Shown: positions 38,078 to 47,412 of the stretch, piece after piece
How positions within the stretch are numbered: the first letter of the stretch is position 1
How the letters are laid out: each line of letters begins with the position of its first letter
Assembly (NCBI GenBank): GCA_963765585.1
Contig: CAVXXB010000002.1
Span: 186,001 to 250,000 of the forward strand
DNA length: 64,000 nucleotides
From: CAVXXB01 sp963765585
GTDB lineage: Bacteria; Calditrichota; Calditrichia; JAJRVZ01
Direction: 5' to 3'
Translations under genes and position numbers: made by a program
Notes under the pieces: model-generated
Seen by the model: the letters and a program-made list of their open reading frames with translations, nothing else
Database searches by the model: none
What the model was told of the DNA's origin: nothing

Positions 38078-39600
38078 TAATTTTCCTTATATTTAAAAGT
38101 CTTTAGAAAATCCTGAATTGTCGCCTCAAGAGTTTTTCGTATCTCGTCAGTCACTTCCTTCTTTTCGGCAATTTCCGGTAAAAGTTTTGGCGATTTTACC
38201 TTTACATATTCAAGGAACTCTGTTTCAAATTTCCCAACTGCCTCAATCGGTACTTCATCGACAAATCCATTGGTTGCGGCAAATATGATCACAACCTGTT
38301 CCTCAATATCCATTGGTGCATATTGTCCCTGTTTCAGAATCTCCATCAATCTTTGACCACGTAGTAACTGTTGCTGTGTGGTCTTATCAAGATCTGATCC
38401 AAATTTGGCGAATGCTTCTAATTCGCGATACTGCGCCAAATCAAGACGCAATCTTCCGGCGACCTGTTTTATAGCTTTTATCTGTGCATTGCCACCGACC
38501 CGGGAAACGGAAATACCCGCATTGATTGCAGGGCGAATACCCGAATAAAACAGATCGGTTTCAAGGAAGATCTGACCATCTGTAATTGAAATAACATTGG
38601 TTGGAATATATGCCGAAACATCTCCGGCCTGGGTTTCAATAATAGGTAATGCGGTCAGGGATCCCCCGCCAAGGGCATCGCTCAATTTTGCCGCTCTTTC
38701 AAGTAACCGTGAATGGAGGTAAAATACATCACCCGGATAGGCTTCGCGTCCTGGTGGACGTCTGAGCAGCAGGGATACCTGTCGATATGCCACGGCATGC
38801 TTGGAAAGATCGTCATATATGATCAGGGCATGTTTGCCATTGTCGCGAAAATACTCACCGATCGCTGCACCGGAATAAGGTGCCAGATATTGCAGAGGAG
38901 CCGGTTCGCTTGCATTCGCAGAAACAACGATACAATTATCCATGGCGCCGTGTTTCTCAAGAACTTGGATCACGCGTGCCACTGTGGATGCTTTTTGACC
39001 GATTGCCACATAGATACAAACAACATCTTTGTCTTTTTGATTGATAATTGTATCGATAGCAACCGCAGTTTTCCCCGTTTGCCGGTCACCAATGATCAAC
39101 TCGCGCTGACCGCGACCAATCGGGATCATTGAATCGATTGCCTTTATACCGGTTACCAAAGGTTCCTTAACAGGTTGACGCTGGATTACACCAAGCGCTT
39201 TTCTTTCCACAGGAACTTTGTTTTTGGTTTCAATTTTCCCTTTGCCATCCAGGGGCTCACCCAGCGGACTCACGGTCCTGCCAAGCATTTGTTCGCCGGT
39301 AGGGATCTCCACTACGCGGTTGGTTCTTTTAACCTGATCACCCTCTTTTATTAGTCGTTCATCACCAAAGAGAATGACCCCAACATTATCTTCTTCAAGA
39401 TTCAATACCATTCCCATCACCTGGCCTGGGAATTCCACAAGTTCACCGGCCATCACTTTTTCCAGCCCGTAGACTAGTGCAATACCATCACCAACCTGAA
39501 GAACGGTTCCCACATCATAAACATCCGCTTTCTGGTCAAAATTTTCCAGTTCTTTTTTTAATATCGCGGATACTTCATCGGGTCTTACTGCATTGCCCAT
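38077..39600 (-). CDS. atpA: ATP synthase alpha subunit
   Basis: The product is 507 residues. The P-loop is IGDRQTGKTAVAIDTI and the signature PAINAGISVSRVGG is near residue 360. The conserved Arg finger lies in this segment. It carries the non-catalytic nucleotide sites of F1. GAGG lies upstream. It is followed with a one-base overlap by atpG. Confidence 0.98.
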   Translation of the reverse strand: MGNAVRPDEVSAILKKELENFDQKADVYDVGTVLQVGDGIALVYGLEKVMAGELVEFPGQVMGMVLNLEEDNVGVILFGDERLIKEGDQVKRTNRVVEIPTGEQMLGRTVSPLGEPLDGKGKIETKNKVPVERKALGVIQRQPVKEPLVTGIKAIDSMIPIGRGQRELIIGDRQTGKTAVAIDTIINQKDKDVVCIYVAIGQKASTVARVIQVLEKHGAMDNCIVVSANASEPAPLQYLAPYSGAAIGEYFRDNGKHALIIYDDLSKHAVAYRQVSLLLRRPPGREAYPGDVFYLHSRLLERAAKLSDALGGGSLTALPIIETQAGDVSAYIPTNVISITDGQIFLETDLFYSGIRPAINAGISVSRVGGNAQIKAIKQVAGRLRLDLAQYRELEAFAKFGSDLDKTTQQQLLRGQRLMEILKQGQYAPMDIEEQVVIIFAATNGFVDEVPIEAVGKFETEFLEYVKVKSPKLLPEIAEKKEVTDEIRKTLEATIQDFLKTFKYKEN

Positions 39601-39628
39601 GAATTTTACACCTCTTTAGTATTAGTAT

Positions 39629-40162
39629 TTATCCAAAAACCAGTTTATTTCGCAACTTGTCCAGCTGATTCTTTACCGAAAGATCAATAACTGTATCCTT
39701 TATCTTAACGACAAACCCACCAATCAGATCTTTATCGATTTCCTGAGATAGTTCTACTTTCTTTCCGGATTGGCTAGCAATCTTATCATGGATCTCTGAA
39801 ACCTGCGCATCGGATAATGGCTGAGAACTGATAATTTTCCCCGTAAGCACGCCATTATACAGCAAAATACGCTGATTAAAATCTTCAATTATTGCAGGTA
39901 AAAATTCACTTCTTTTTTTACTGCATAATAATTTGAGGAAGTTAAATGTCAGCTGGTCAGACTTACCTTCAAATAGTTTTTTGACTATTTCAGTTTTTTT
40001 GTTTGCCGGAATCAGTGGATTATTTATCAAATTTTCAAATTCTTTGCTTTGATCAATAATCGATGATACAGATTTAAGATCACCGGCTACTACATCCAGT
40101 TTATTCTGTTCCAACGCGGATGCAAAAATTGCTTTACTATATCTGCTTGCGACTCGACTCAA
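39629..40162 (-). CDS. atpH: ATP synthase delta subunit
   Basis: The product is 177 residues. N-terminal helical domain: VASRYSKAIFASALEQNKL. C-terminal: GKIISSQPLSDAQVSEI and the family signature IGGFVVKIKDTVIDLSVKNQL. It links F1 to the b-subunit stalk. It lies 15 bases after atpF and 28 before atpA. Confidence 0.94.
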   Translation of the reverse strand: MSRVASRYSKAIFASALEQNKLDVVAGDLKSVSSIIDQSKEFENLINNPLIPANKKTEIVKKLFEGKSDQLTFNFLKLLCSKKRSEFLPAIIEDFNQRILLYNGVLTGKIISSQPLSDAQVSEIHDKIASQSGKKVELSQEIDKDLIGGFVVKIKDTVIDLSVKNQLDKLRNKLVFG

Positions 40163-40177
40163 CTATTAAACTCCCGT

Positions 40178-40672
40178 TTAATTCTTATTGACATCGGGAA
40201 TCTCCCGGATAAACTCATTCACCATTTCACGCTGTCTGGATTCGTCCAGAGTTTCACCAATAAGTTTCCGGGTTGCGGAAATCGCCAAATCTGCAACTTC
40301 GGTTCTAAGTGATTGAAGTGCGGATTCTTTTTCTTTTTCAATCTCGGATTTCGCTTTTTCGATTAGTTCCTGTGCTGTTTTTTGCGCCTGAGCCAGAATC
40401 TCCTGTTTTGATTTTTCCGCGAGATCTCTGTTCTCTTTAATCAGACTCTGTGCTTCCTGCTGAGCATTTTGAATCATTTCCTGATGTTTTGTCAGCAATT
40501 TTTCCGCTTCATCCTGTGCATTTTTTGCATCATCAATAGAAGCCTGAATCGTGCTTTCGCGTTTATCGATTGTCGACAGGATAGGTTTCCAGGCAACCTT
40601 GTAAAGTAAAATGAGCAGAACTACAAAAGTAGCCCAGCCCCAGATCATCATTCCCGGATCCAGGTTTAACAT
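40178..40672 (-). CDS. atpF: ATP synthase b subunit
   Basis: The product is 164 residues. A single membrane helix near the N-terminus (WGWATFVVLLILLYKVAW) precedes a long charged helix rich in Ala, Glu, Lys and Gln that forms the peripheral stalk. Only one b-type gene is present, so the stalk is probably a homodimer. It lies between atpE and atpH. Confidence 0.95.
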   Translation of the reverse strand: MLNLDPGMMIWGWATFVVLLILLYKVAWKPILSTIDKRESTIQASIDDAKNAQDEAEKLLTKHQEMIQNAQQEAQSLIKENRDLAEKSKQEILAQAQKTAQELIEKAKSEIEKEKESALQSLRTEVADLAISATRKLIGETLDESRQREMVNEFIREIPDVNKN

Positions 40673-40698
40673 AATTTAAATCCTGCTTTATTTAATGA

Positions 40699-40932
40699 TT
40701 ATTTTAAGGACAATAACACGCATGTAACAATACCGAACAATGCCACACCCTCGATTAAAGCAGCAGCAATAATCATGGTTGTTCTGATCGCATTTGTCGC
40801 TTCCGGTTGACGTGCGGTTCCATCCATGGCAGCAGATGCAATTTTGCCAATACCAAGACCAGCACCAATCGTAACAATACCTGCACCAATACCCGCTGCT
40901 AAGTAGGCATATGCTAATGCTAATTCATTCAT
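40699..40932 (-). CDS. atpE: ATP synthase c subunit
   Basis: The product is 77 residues. The ATG at 40932 with AGGAG upstream is chosen; the longer frame to 41037 overlaps atpB. It has two membrane helices joined by the polar loop ARQPEA. The ion-binding Glu is in AALIEGVALFG. The sodium-type ligands (Gln in helix 1, Ser or Thr after the Glu) are absent: the positions are Ile and Gly. The rotor ring is therefore expected to use protons. Confidence 0.95.
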   Translation of the reverse strand: MNELALAYAYLAAGIGAGIVTIGAGLGIGKIASAAMDGTARQPEATNAIRTTMIIAAALIEGVALFGIVTCVLLSLK

Positions 40933-40978
40933 CTGGTAACTCCTTCTGTTGAAATTAAGTATAAATAATTGTCTTATA

Positions 40979-41818
40979 TTAGTGATCCGGATGAACAGCC
41001 ATCCCGATAAACAATGCTGATAATAAAGTAAAAACATACGCTTGTATAAAAGAAACCAAAATTTCTAATAAATTTATAAACACACCAAAGCCAATTGATA
41101 GCGGCGATACCCAGTATGATTTAAAAATGATTATCAATCCCAAAAATGCGAACAATACAATATGCCCGGCAATCATATTGGCAAACAAACGAACAATAAG
41201 TGCAAAATGTTTTGCCAGTAATCCGATTAATTCAATAACAAACATCAGGGGTAATAAAAACACAGGAATGCCGCTGGGAACCAGTGATTTAATATGTGTA
41301 AACAAACCATTTGTTCTAATACCAAAAAACTGGCCGGTTATAAATGTGACAGTGGCCAGAGACGCAGTTACATTTATATTGCCCGTTGGAGTTGTAAATA
41401 ATGGAATCAGCCCCATCATATTACAAGTGAGAATAAAAAAGAAAAAGGTACATAGTAGTGGCGTGAATTTCCTGCCGTCTTTCTCACCCATATTAGCGAT
41501 GGCCACATCATCCCGAATAAACAGCACCAGCATTTCCAACAGAGCGGCAAAACCGGTTGGGACCATTTTTCTTTTTCTAAAGGAAAGTCCAAAGACCAAT
41601 AGCAGGAAAATGCTGGCCAGCCATATCATTACCACATGGTTTGTTATGGATAGATCGACTGTGAAACCCAGAATATTGATTGGCTCAAATTGGGGAAGAT
41701 GAATATGCAATCCGAAAAAATTCCATTCGCCACTATTCTGAACGTGATGAATGATATATTGCCCGATATCCTCTTTCTGTCCCTCGTCGGTGCCTTCCAA
41801 TATTGAATTAATTACCAT
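40979..41818 (-). CDS. atpB: ATP synthase a subunit
   Basis: The product is 279 residues with at least five membrane helices. The essential Arg lies in LIVRLFANMIAGHIVL, and the C-terminal helix is LLEILVSFIQAYVFTLLSALFIG. It forms the proton half-channels next to the c-ring. The N-terminal 60 residues before the first helix are periplasmic. It follows the AtpI-like gene after four bases. Confidence 0.95.
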   Translation of the reverse strand: MVINSILEGTDEGQKEDIGQYIIHHVQNSGEWNFFGLHIHLPQFEPINILGFTVDLSITNHVVMIWLASIFLLLVFGLSFRKRKMVPTGFAALLEMLVLFIRDDVAIANMGEKDGRKFTPLLCTFFFFILTCNMMGLIPLFTTPTGNINVTASLATVTFITGQFFGIRTNGLFTHIKSLVPSGIPVFLLPLMFVIELIGLLAKHFALIVRLFANMIAGHIVLFAFLGLIIIFKSYWVSPLSIGFGVFINLLEILVSFIQAYVFTLLSALFIGMAVHPDH

Positions 41819-41822
41819 AACT

Positions 41823-42201
41823 TCAAACTTCCCTGATCAAGATTTTGTTTAAACTGATTACTTCCCAGATTTGTGAAACAAAATAACTGACAAACATTCC
41901 TATTAAAAATGCACTCTTATTGATATTTAAAAACAATAATATCGACACAATTGATATAGTCATTAATACTAATCGGCCTAATATACTAATTCCGACGATT
42001 TTATTAAATTTTTTTTGTTTAAATTTTAAGGCAAAACTAAAGGAAAGATATCCGGCCGATGACAAAAACGAATGCAACCATGGAACCCAGGGCCACAGCG
42101 GTTACTGCTTGCGGCGAAACAAGAGAAAAAAGCAGCAGTAATACAAGCACCATAATCAAGATAACCACAATAGCAAGTAAGCCATAAAGAAAAAATCTCA
42201 T
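41823..42201 (-). CDS. atpI: AtpI-like membrane protein, one frame break
   Basis: The ATG at 42201 overlaps the atpZ stop by one base and starts MRFFLYGLLAIVVILIMVLV. The frame breaks at GGCCGG (42052-42058) and continues one base out as GYLSFSFALKFKQKKFNKIVGIS, then LFLNINKSAFLIGMFVSY. Joined, it is about 125 residues with four membrane helices, the size and position of AtpI (ATP-synt_I family), an assembly factor for the c-ring. The standard N-terminal ATG would otherwise be lost, so a one-base error is likely. Confidence 0.7.
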
Positions 42202-42464
42202 TAATCCTGTTCCAGATTCCTCAACAATTTGTATAAATTATAAAACCCGATTATCATCCCCAGAAAAAGTCCACCAAGAAAAAAAAGTGGTTTTGTCGCA
42301 AGTTTTTCATCTGCCAACCAACCCAACCACCCTAACAATCCTATCGATGCAGCCATAATATAAAAGCTGTTGATATACGGCATCGCCTTTCGGTAGGAAT
42401 GAGCAAAGCCACCCATTTCTGACTTTGGCTCTTGATCTGATTGATCGTTGTCGCTATTACTCAC
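42201..42464 (-). CDS. atpZ: AtpZ (ATPase gene 1) family protein
   Basis: The product is 87 residues from a GTG start. It is a two-helix membrane protein with the small-residue pattern of the family: YINSFYIMAASIGLLGWLGWL and FFLGGLFLGMIIGFYNLYKLL. It is encoded at the head of the atp operon, where AtpZ and AtpI usually lie, and is implicated in c-ring assembly or magnesium supply. It overlaps the bactofilin stop by four bases, so the shape and ATP synthase genes are translationally linked. Confidence 0.85.
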   Translation of the reverse strand: MSNSDNDQSDQEPKSEMGGFAHSYRKAMPYINSFYIMAASIGLLGWLGWLADEKLATKPLFFLGGLFLGMIIGFYNLYKLLRNLEQD

Positions 42465-42883
42465 AATATCTTTTTGGTCTCGGTATCTGGCCTGGACTCA
42501 ACAGGTTTCATCTCAGCAGGTTTTACCGCCTCTTGTACGCCCATATTTGAAGTGCCCTCAAATATGGCACCATCATCAATAATCAATTTATTCGCCTTGA
42601 GTTCGCCCACCAACCGCGATTTGGCCTCTAATACCAATTTTTCATCGACCTTTATTTTTCCTTCGATCTTACCACCGATAATAGCATTTTTTGCCTGAAC
42701 TTCACCTTCGATAACCCCGTTTAATCCAACCGTAAGCGTATTTTTACAGATCAATTTCCCCTTCAAGGAGCCATCAATCCTCACGCTGTTTTCCGTTCGT
42801 ACAGTGCCCTCTACTTTTGTACCCGCGCCTAAAAAATTTAATTCTGTACTGTTGGAATCTGATATATTTGTTTTTGTTGCCAA
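42461..42883 (-). CDS. Bactofilin (polymer-forming protein)
   Basis: The product is 140 residues from a TTG start with AAAGGAG upstream. The central region consists of short beta-helical repeats: FLGAGTKVEGTVRTENSVRID, GSLKGKLICKNTLTVGLNG, IEGEVQAKNAIIGG and KIEGKIKVDEKLVLEA, the DUF583 pattern. Bactofilins self-assemble into membrane-associated filaments that position cell-wall enzymes. The preceding gene is an M23 peptidase, the usual partner. Confidence 0.93.
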   Translation of the reverse strand: MATKTNISDSNSTELNFLGAGTKVEGTVRTENSVRIDGSLKGKLICKNTLTVGLNGVIEGEVQAKNAIIGGKIEGKIKVDEKLVLEAKSRLVGELKANKLIIDDGAIFEGTSNMGVQEAVKPAEMKPVESRPDTETKKIL

Positions 42884-42903
42884 GGATATCTCCTTTTTGA
42901 TTC

Positions 42904-43701
42904 TTAATTTTTTCTTAAATATTTCGCCGGATTTATCGGGGTGGTTCCCTGCCAGATTTCAAAATGCAGGTGCGGCCCGGAACTTATTTCTCCGGTATCA
43001 CCAAGCAAGGCAATTATCTGGCCCTTTTTAACCGATTCCCATTCCTGACACAAATTCTGAAGATTGTGTTTATAAAAGGAATAATAATCCAGTTTATGTT
43101 TAATAATAATCACAAAACCCTGTTTATAGGTCCAACCGGAGAAGATGACCACACCGTCGGCCGTGGACTTAATCGGCGATCCTTTGGGGCCTGCGATATC
43201 AATACCAAAATGTGCGTCAGCAAGCAAGGCCTCATCTTCAAAACCCCGGGTAACGTATCCGTCCACCGGATAAATATCCGGTACAAAATTATATATCGAC
43301 CGATCATTGGTAACATCAAGTAATTGATCCACTTTTTTCAGTGCCTCATCGGTATCCGCGCCCATGCCGGTGTCGTCAATATTTACATATCCCGATAATG
43401 CAGATCTTAGTTTCTGATCAACCATCTTCAAACGAGTGAGATCATTCTGGACTTCTTCAAGCCTGGATAATCCTTCCTTGAGGGTTTTATTTTCTTCGAG
43501 AATATTATTGTAGTCAATGGCGACTTCTGCCACTTTCCAATAAGAGGCAGCGCCCATACCAATCAGAACAATAATAACTACGATCAGTAAAATTGAAAAT
43601 TTCACAACCCCGGCCTTGAGTTTGAGACTTCTTGTCTCTCTTTCATTATCCGGAATTACCAAAAAGGTGTAAAATTTTGTTTTTCTTTTTCTGTGGTCCA
43701 C
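42904..43701 (-). CDS. M23-family peptidase (LytM/CcmA-partner type)
   Basis: The product is 265 residues from a GTG start. A cytoplasmic head is followed by a membrane helix (FSILLIVVIIVLIGMGAASYW) and a coiled coil. The C-terminal LytM domain has the zinc motifs HFGIDIAG (H-x3-D) and GPHLHFEIW (HxH), with a middle His in FYKHNLQ. Family members cleave peptidoglycan cross-links. Adjacency to a bactofilin gene is typical of shape modules in which the filament recruits the peptidase. It sits 20 bases from the bactofilin gene. Confidence 0.92.
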   Translation of the reverse strand: MDHRKRKTKFYTFLVIPDNERETRSLKLKAGVVKFSILLIVVIIVLIGMGAASYWKVAEVAIDYNNILEENKTLKEGLSRLEEVQNDLTRLKMVDQKLRSALSGYVNIDDTGMGADTDEALKKVDQLLDVTNDRSIYNFVPDIYPVDGYVTRGFEDEALLADAHFGIDIAGPKGSPIKSTADGVVIFSGWTYKQGFVIIIKHKLDYYSFYKHNLQNLCQEWESVKKGQIIALLGDTGEISSGPHLHFEIWQGTTPINPAKYLRKN

Positions 43702-43766
43702 TATTTATCACACATTAATATATTATAATTATTGAATTTACAGTAAAGTAAAAATGAAAGCAATTT

Positions 43767-44630
43767 CTAATCCAGCTTTTCAAATATCTCAAGTAAGCGA
43801 TTTAAATCCTCCGGAGAATAAAACTCGATATCAATGGATCCGCCTTCTTTTTTAGATCGAACCGAAACTTTTGTGCCAAATAAATTCCTCAGATTTTCTT
43901 CTACTTTTTGAACAAAGGGAGATTTTCGCGGAGACTGCGTGGCTTTTAGTTTGCTTTCTTCGTCGCCCTGCTTTACCAGATTTTCCAGTTGCCGTACCGA
44001 GATATCCTGATTCAGAATTTTCTGCCATAATTTATTTTGAAGATTTTTGTCCTGAACAGAGATAAGTGCCCGGGCATGACCAACGGAAAGTTCATTATTC
44101 TCCAGACTGGTTTGAATTTCTACTGGAAGTTTTAGCAGACGCAAGGTATTTGTAATTGTCGATCTTTCTTTTCCGATCTTTTTCGCCACCTCATCCTGGG
44201 TGAGATTGCATTCGTCAATCAATCTTTCAAATGCGGTTGCCTGCTCGATGGGATTGAGTTTCTCACGCTGTACATTTTCCACCAGCGCCAGTTCCAGCAT
44301 TTCTTCTTTGGTCTCAACGACGATGATATATGCTGGTATCTTTTCGAAACCAACTTCTATGGCCGCCCGCAATCGTCGCTCACCGGCAATTAGTTCAAAA
44401 CCGGAATCGTTCCGTCTTACGGTAATCGGTTGAATCAGTCCCTTTTCCCGGATGGAATTTTTCAAATCCTCCAGAGCCTGTGGATCAAATTTGAGACGCG
44501 GTTGATAGGGATTTGGTTTAATACGGGCAACTTCAATTTCAAGCAGCTGCTCCTGACTTTCATCACGGGTTGTGACCTCATGTTCCGGAATAAGTGCGCT
44601 TAATCCTTTTCCCAGCCTCTTAGACTTCAT
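43767..44630 (-). CDS. parB: ParB chromosome-partitioning protein
   Basis: The product is 287 residues. The CTP-binding N-domain has IKPNPYQPR and ELIAGERRLRAA. A helix-turn-helix follows: ERLIDECNLTQDEVAKKIGKERSTITN. The C-terminal dimerisation domain ends LEIFEKLD. ParB loads at parS and slides as a CTP clamp. It overlaps the parA end by 11 bases. No perfect parS was seen nearby. Confidence 0.96.
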   Translation of the reverse strand: MKSKRLGKGLSALIPEHEVTTRDESQEQLLEIEVARIKPNPYQPRLKFDPQALEDLKNSIREKGLIQPITVRRNDSGFELIAGERRLRAAIEVGFEKIPAYIIVVETKEEMLELALVENVQREKLNPIEQATAFERLIDECNLTQDEVAKKIGKERSTITNTLRLLKLPVEIQTSLENNELSVGHARALISVQDKNLQNKLWQKILNQDISVRQLENLVKQGDEESKLKATQSPRKSPFVQKVEENLRNLFGTKVSVRSKKEGGSIDIEFYSPEDLNRLLEIFEKLD

Positions 44631-45384
44631 TGGCGAGTATTTCCTCTGCTAAACTAATGTAGTTTTGACTGCCAACGCATACGGCATCATACATGATAAT
44701 TGGTTTACCAAAGCTAGGTGCTTCACCTAACCTGACATTACGGGAAATTATTGTATTATATACTTTGTCCTTAAAATAATTTCGCACTTCATCGGCAACC
44801 TGGGTAGACAAATTGAGACGACCATCATACATGGTTAATAAAACACCTTCAATGGCCAGATTCTTATTGAGATTTTTTTGTACCAATCGAATTGTATTTA
44901 ATAGCTGGCTCAAACCCTCTAATGCGTAGTACTCACACTGAATTGGTATTAAAACCGTGTCCGAAGATGTGAGCGCATTTATCGTTAACAATCCAAGTGA
45001 AGGCGGGCAATCAATAAAAATATAATCGTACTTATCCTTCAATTGGTTTAATTTTTGTGTTAATAAATGCTCACGTTTCGGAGTATTCACCAGTTCGATC
45101 TCTGCACCAACCAATTTTATGGTGGAAGGAACTAAATCAAGATATGGAACAGATGTCTTTGTTACGGTCGCACCGAGCGGCACATTATCGAGCAACGCAT
45201 CATAGATACTTGGCTGATCGTTTTTAAGAACTATCCCCATCCCGCTGGTTGCATTCGCCTGAGGATCAATATCAATCAGGAGAACTTTTCGTTCTGCAAC
45301 CGCAATACCGCTTGATAAATTTATCGCAGTTGTTGTTTTTCCGACGCCGCCCTTCTGATTGGCTATTGTAATAATTCTGCCCAT
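44620..45384 (-). CDS. parA: ParA/Soj ATPase
   Basis: The product is 254 residues. Deviant Walker A is NQKGGVGKTTTAINL, Walker A' is VLLIDIDPQAN and Walker B is DYIFIDCPPSLGL. It has no N-terminal DNA-binding extension, so it is of the chromosomal Soj type. It works with ParB to separate origins. It is the first gene of the long minus-strand run to atpC. The location suggests proximity to the replication origin. Confidence 0.96.
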   Translation of the reverse strand: MGRIITIANQKGGVGKTTTAINLSSGIAVAERKVLLIDIDPQANATSGMGIVLKNDQPSIYDALLDNVPLGATVTKTSVPYLDLVPSTIKLVGAEIELVNTPKREHLLTQKLNQLKDKYDYIFIDCPPSLGLLTINALTSSDTVLIPIQCEYYALEGLSQLLNTIRLVQKNLNKNLAIEGVLLTMYDGRLNLSTQVADEVRNYFKDKVYNTIISRNVRLGEAPSFGKPIIMYDAVCVGSQNYISLAEEILANEV

Positions 45385-45430
45385 AATATAGATTTAATTT
45401 CCTGCTCGTTAATATTTATAAAAGATTTGT

Positions 45431-45459
45431 AATTTAAACCGAATCACAAATTTAATCAA
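45431..45459 (-). promoter_or_regulatory. Candidate promoter upstream of parA
   Basis: On the minus strand TTGATT (45454-45459) and TAAATT (45431-45436) are separated by 17 bases, about 50 bases before the parA start. Match to consensus is moderate. Confidence 0.3.
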
Positions 45460-45571
45460 GCGCTTTGTTTTTCTGTTTTCACCTGCAAAATCTATAAAAT
45501 GATTAATTTTAACTTTGAAAAATTTGCAGATAAAAAGTATATTCACCCTCAGCAGAACAACTTCCAAATCA

Positions 45572-47137
45572 ATGACTCAAAACATAAAATATGATTATGT
45601 TATAATCGGATCCGGTTTTGGCGGATCCGTATGTGCCTTGCGCTTATCGGAAAAGGGTTACCGTGTTCTGGTTATCGAAAAAGGAAAATGGTATAGATCC
45701 GGCGACTTTGCAAAATCCAACTGGAATCTGAAACGCTGGCTTTGGCTACCTTTGCTCCGATTTTCGGGTATATTTAAAATAACTTTTATGAAGCACGTCA
45801 CCGTTCTCTCCGGAGTGGGCGTCGGTGGCGGATCGCTTATGTATGCCAATACGCTCCCGATACCAAAAACTGAATTTTTCACATCAAAGAGCTGGACTCA
45901 TCTGGCAGACTGGCGAACAGAGTTAATTGATCATTATCATACTGCCTTAAAAATGCTGGGAGCCAGCCCGAATCCCAGATTGGAAAAAGGAGATCTGGCA
46001 CTACAACAACTGGCTGAGGAAACTGGACGCGCCGATCAATTTGAACCAACCAATGTTGCTGTTTTCTTTGGTGAACCGGATAAGGCAGTTCCCGATCCAT
46101 ATTTTGCCGGTAAGGGTCCCGAAAGAAGTGGTTGTACATTTTGTGGTGGATGTATGGTTGGCTGTCGATATAATGCAAAAAATACCCTGGATAAAAATTA
46201 CCTGTATTTTGCCATGAAAAACGGGGTTGAAATAAAAGCCGAATCAGAAGTGTATCGGGTTACACCACTGGATAATGATATGGGCGAGACCGGCTATGAG
46301 GTTTCATGGAAAAGTTCCATGCGGCTTTTTAAGCAAAAAGGGGAAATTACAAGCCACAGCGTCATATTTGCCGGAGGAGTTTTAGGTACGGTAAAATTAT
46401 TATTGAAACTACGCAAAACCAGTTTACCAAATATTTCTGCAAAAATAGGCCATGGTATTCGAACAAATTCTGAAAGCCTGATTGGCATTACGTCAACAAA
46501 TAAAGATACCGTATTTTCCGACGGCGTTGCCATCGGATCAATATTGCATACAGATGATTACAGTCATCTGGAACCGGTGCGTTATCCCGCCGGATCCGGA
46601 TTCTGGCGCATTCTGATGTCACCAATGGTACATGCTCCGACTCTGCTGTCCAGATTATTTAAGATCATATTAGAATGGATCTGTCACCCTATTGTCAATC
46701 TGAAAACATATTTTGTTCCTGATTGGGCCAAGCATACTCAGATATTGTTGTTTATGCAAACCATCAACAGCACACTGCGATTCAAACTGAGCTGGCTTGG
46801 TTTAAACTCCTCAATGGAGGAAGGTCCGGCACCCACCGCTTTTATGCCTGAAGCAGAAGAGCTGGCCAATCACTACAGTCGTATCGTAGATGGTAAACCA
46901 ACCGTGCTTCTGAGTGAAACTGTACTTGGTAGCCCGACAACTGCGCATATTCTGGGCGGCGCAACTATGGGTAAAGATGCCCGGGAAGGGGTGATTGATA
47001 AAGACAACCGGGTATTTGGATATAAAAACATGCTAATCTGTGACGGATCGATGATTTCATCCAATCCGGGCGTGAATCCTTCCTTAACCATCACAGCGCT
47101 CTCTGAACGAGCCATGAGTAAGATTGATCCAAAATAG
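45572..47137 (+). CDS. GMC-type FAD oxidoreductase (cholesterol-oxidase-like)
   Basis: The product is about 521 residues from the ATG at 45572. A TTG at 45515 would add 19 residues. Neither has a clear Shine-Dalgarno. The FAD-binding GxGxxG motif is VIIGSGFGGSVCAL. Other landmarks are GVGVGGGSLMYANTL, the C-terminal LGGATMGKDA and DGSMISSNPGVNPSLTITALSERA, which holds the catalytic His/Asn equivalent region. A cysteine cluster CTFCGGCMVGC (about 190-200) is present, as in the cholesterol-oxidase-like branch, and may bind a cofactor or disulphide. The substrate is unknown (sterol, alcohol or lipid). Confidence 0.85.
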   Translation: MTQNIKYDYVIIGSGFGGSVCALRLSEKGYRVLVIEKGKWYRSGDFAKSNWNLKRWLWLPLLRFSGIFKITFMKHVTVLSGVGVGGGSLMYANTLPIPKTEFFTSKSWTHLADWRTELIDHYHTALKMLGASPNPRLEKGDLALQQLAEETGRADQFEPTNVAVFFGEPDKAVPDPYFAGKGPERSGCTFCGGCMVGCRYNAKNTLDKNYLYFAMKNGVEIKAESEVYRVTPLDNDMGETGYEVSWKSSMRLFKQKGEITSHSVIFAGGVLGTVKLLLKLRKTSLPNISAKIGHGIRTNSESLIGITSTNKDTVFSDGVAIGSILHTDDYSHLEPVRYPAGSGFWRILMSPMVHAPTLLSRLFKIILEWICHPIVNLKTYFVPDWAKHTQILLFMQTINSTLRFKLSWLGLNSSMEEGPAPTAFMPEAEELANHYSRIVDGKPTVLLSETVLGSPTTAHILGGATMGKDAREGVIDKDNRVFGYKNMLICDGSMISSNPGVNPSLTITALSERAMSKIDPK

Positions 47138-47412
47138 CACATACCATACAACAAATATTTGGTCGGGCGGGAAACATATTTCATTCTCTATGAAAATGAG
47201 CAAGAAGTAATTAGTAACTTGTAATTAGTTATTAGTAATTGCTTCTGGCCAATCGCCAACAGCCAACTATTATTTTCTCATCTCTCATCTCTAATCCCTA
47301 ATTTCTCATTTCCAACTCCTAACTCCTAACTTCTACCTCCTAATTTTTAACTTTTATTTGGAATAGAAATATGTAAAATATATATTTTCGTTTATCAACG
47401 GGGACTCACAAT
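47138..47412. other. Intergenic region with heptad tract
   Basis: There is no gene here. Most of it (47202-47356) is a degenerate 7-bp periodic sequence. The last 50 bases should hold the promoter and ribosome site of the next gene (GGGG before a TTG). Confidence 0.6.
47202..47356. repeat. 7-bp periodic tract (TCTCATC/CCTAACT family)
   Basis: Read in sevens the tract gives TCTCATC, TCTCATC, TCTAATC, CCTAATT, TCTCATT, TCCAACT, CCTAACT, CCTAACT, TCTACCT, CCTAATT and so on. It is preceded by GCCAATC-GCCAACA-GCCAACT and TAGTAAT-TAGTTAT units. The phase is maintained with substitutions only. Confidence 0.75.

Noticed and set aside
40699..40932. Sodium-driven ATP synthase
   Set aside because: The c subunit lacks the Gln and the Ser/Thr ligands that accompany the Glu in sodium rings.
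41127..41702. 191-codon plus-strand frame
   Set aside because: It is antisense to atpB, whose motifs are unambiguous.
47202..47356. Coding sequence in the periodic tract
   Set aside because: The period is seven, not three, and there is no sustained frame with a start site.
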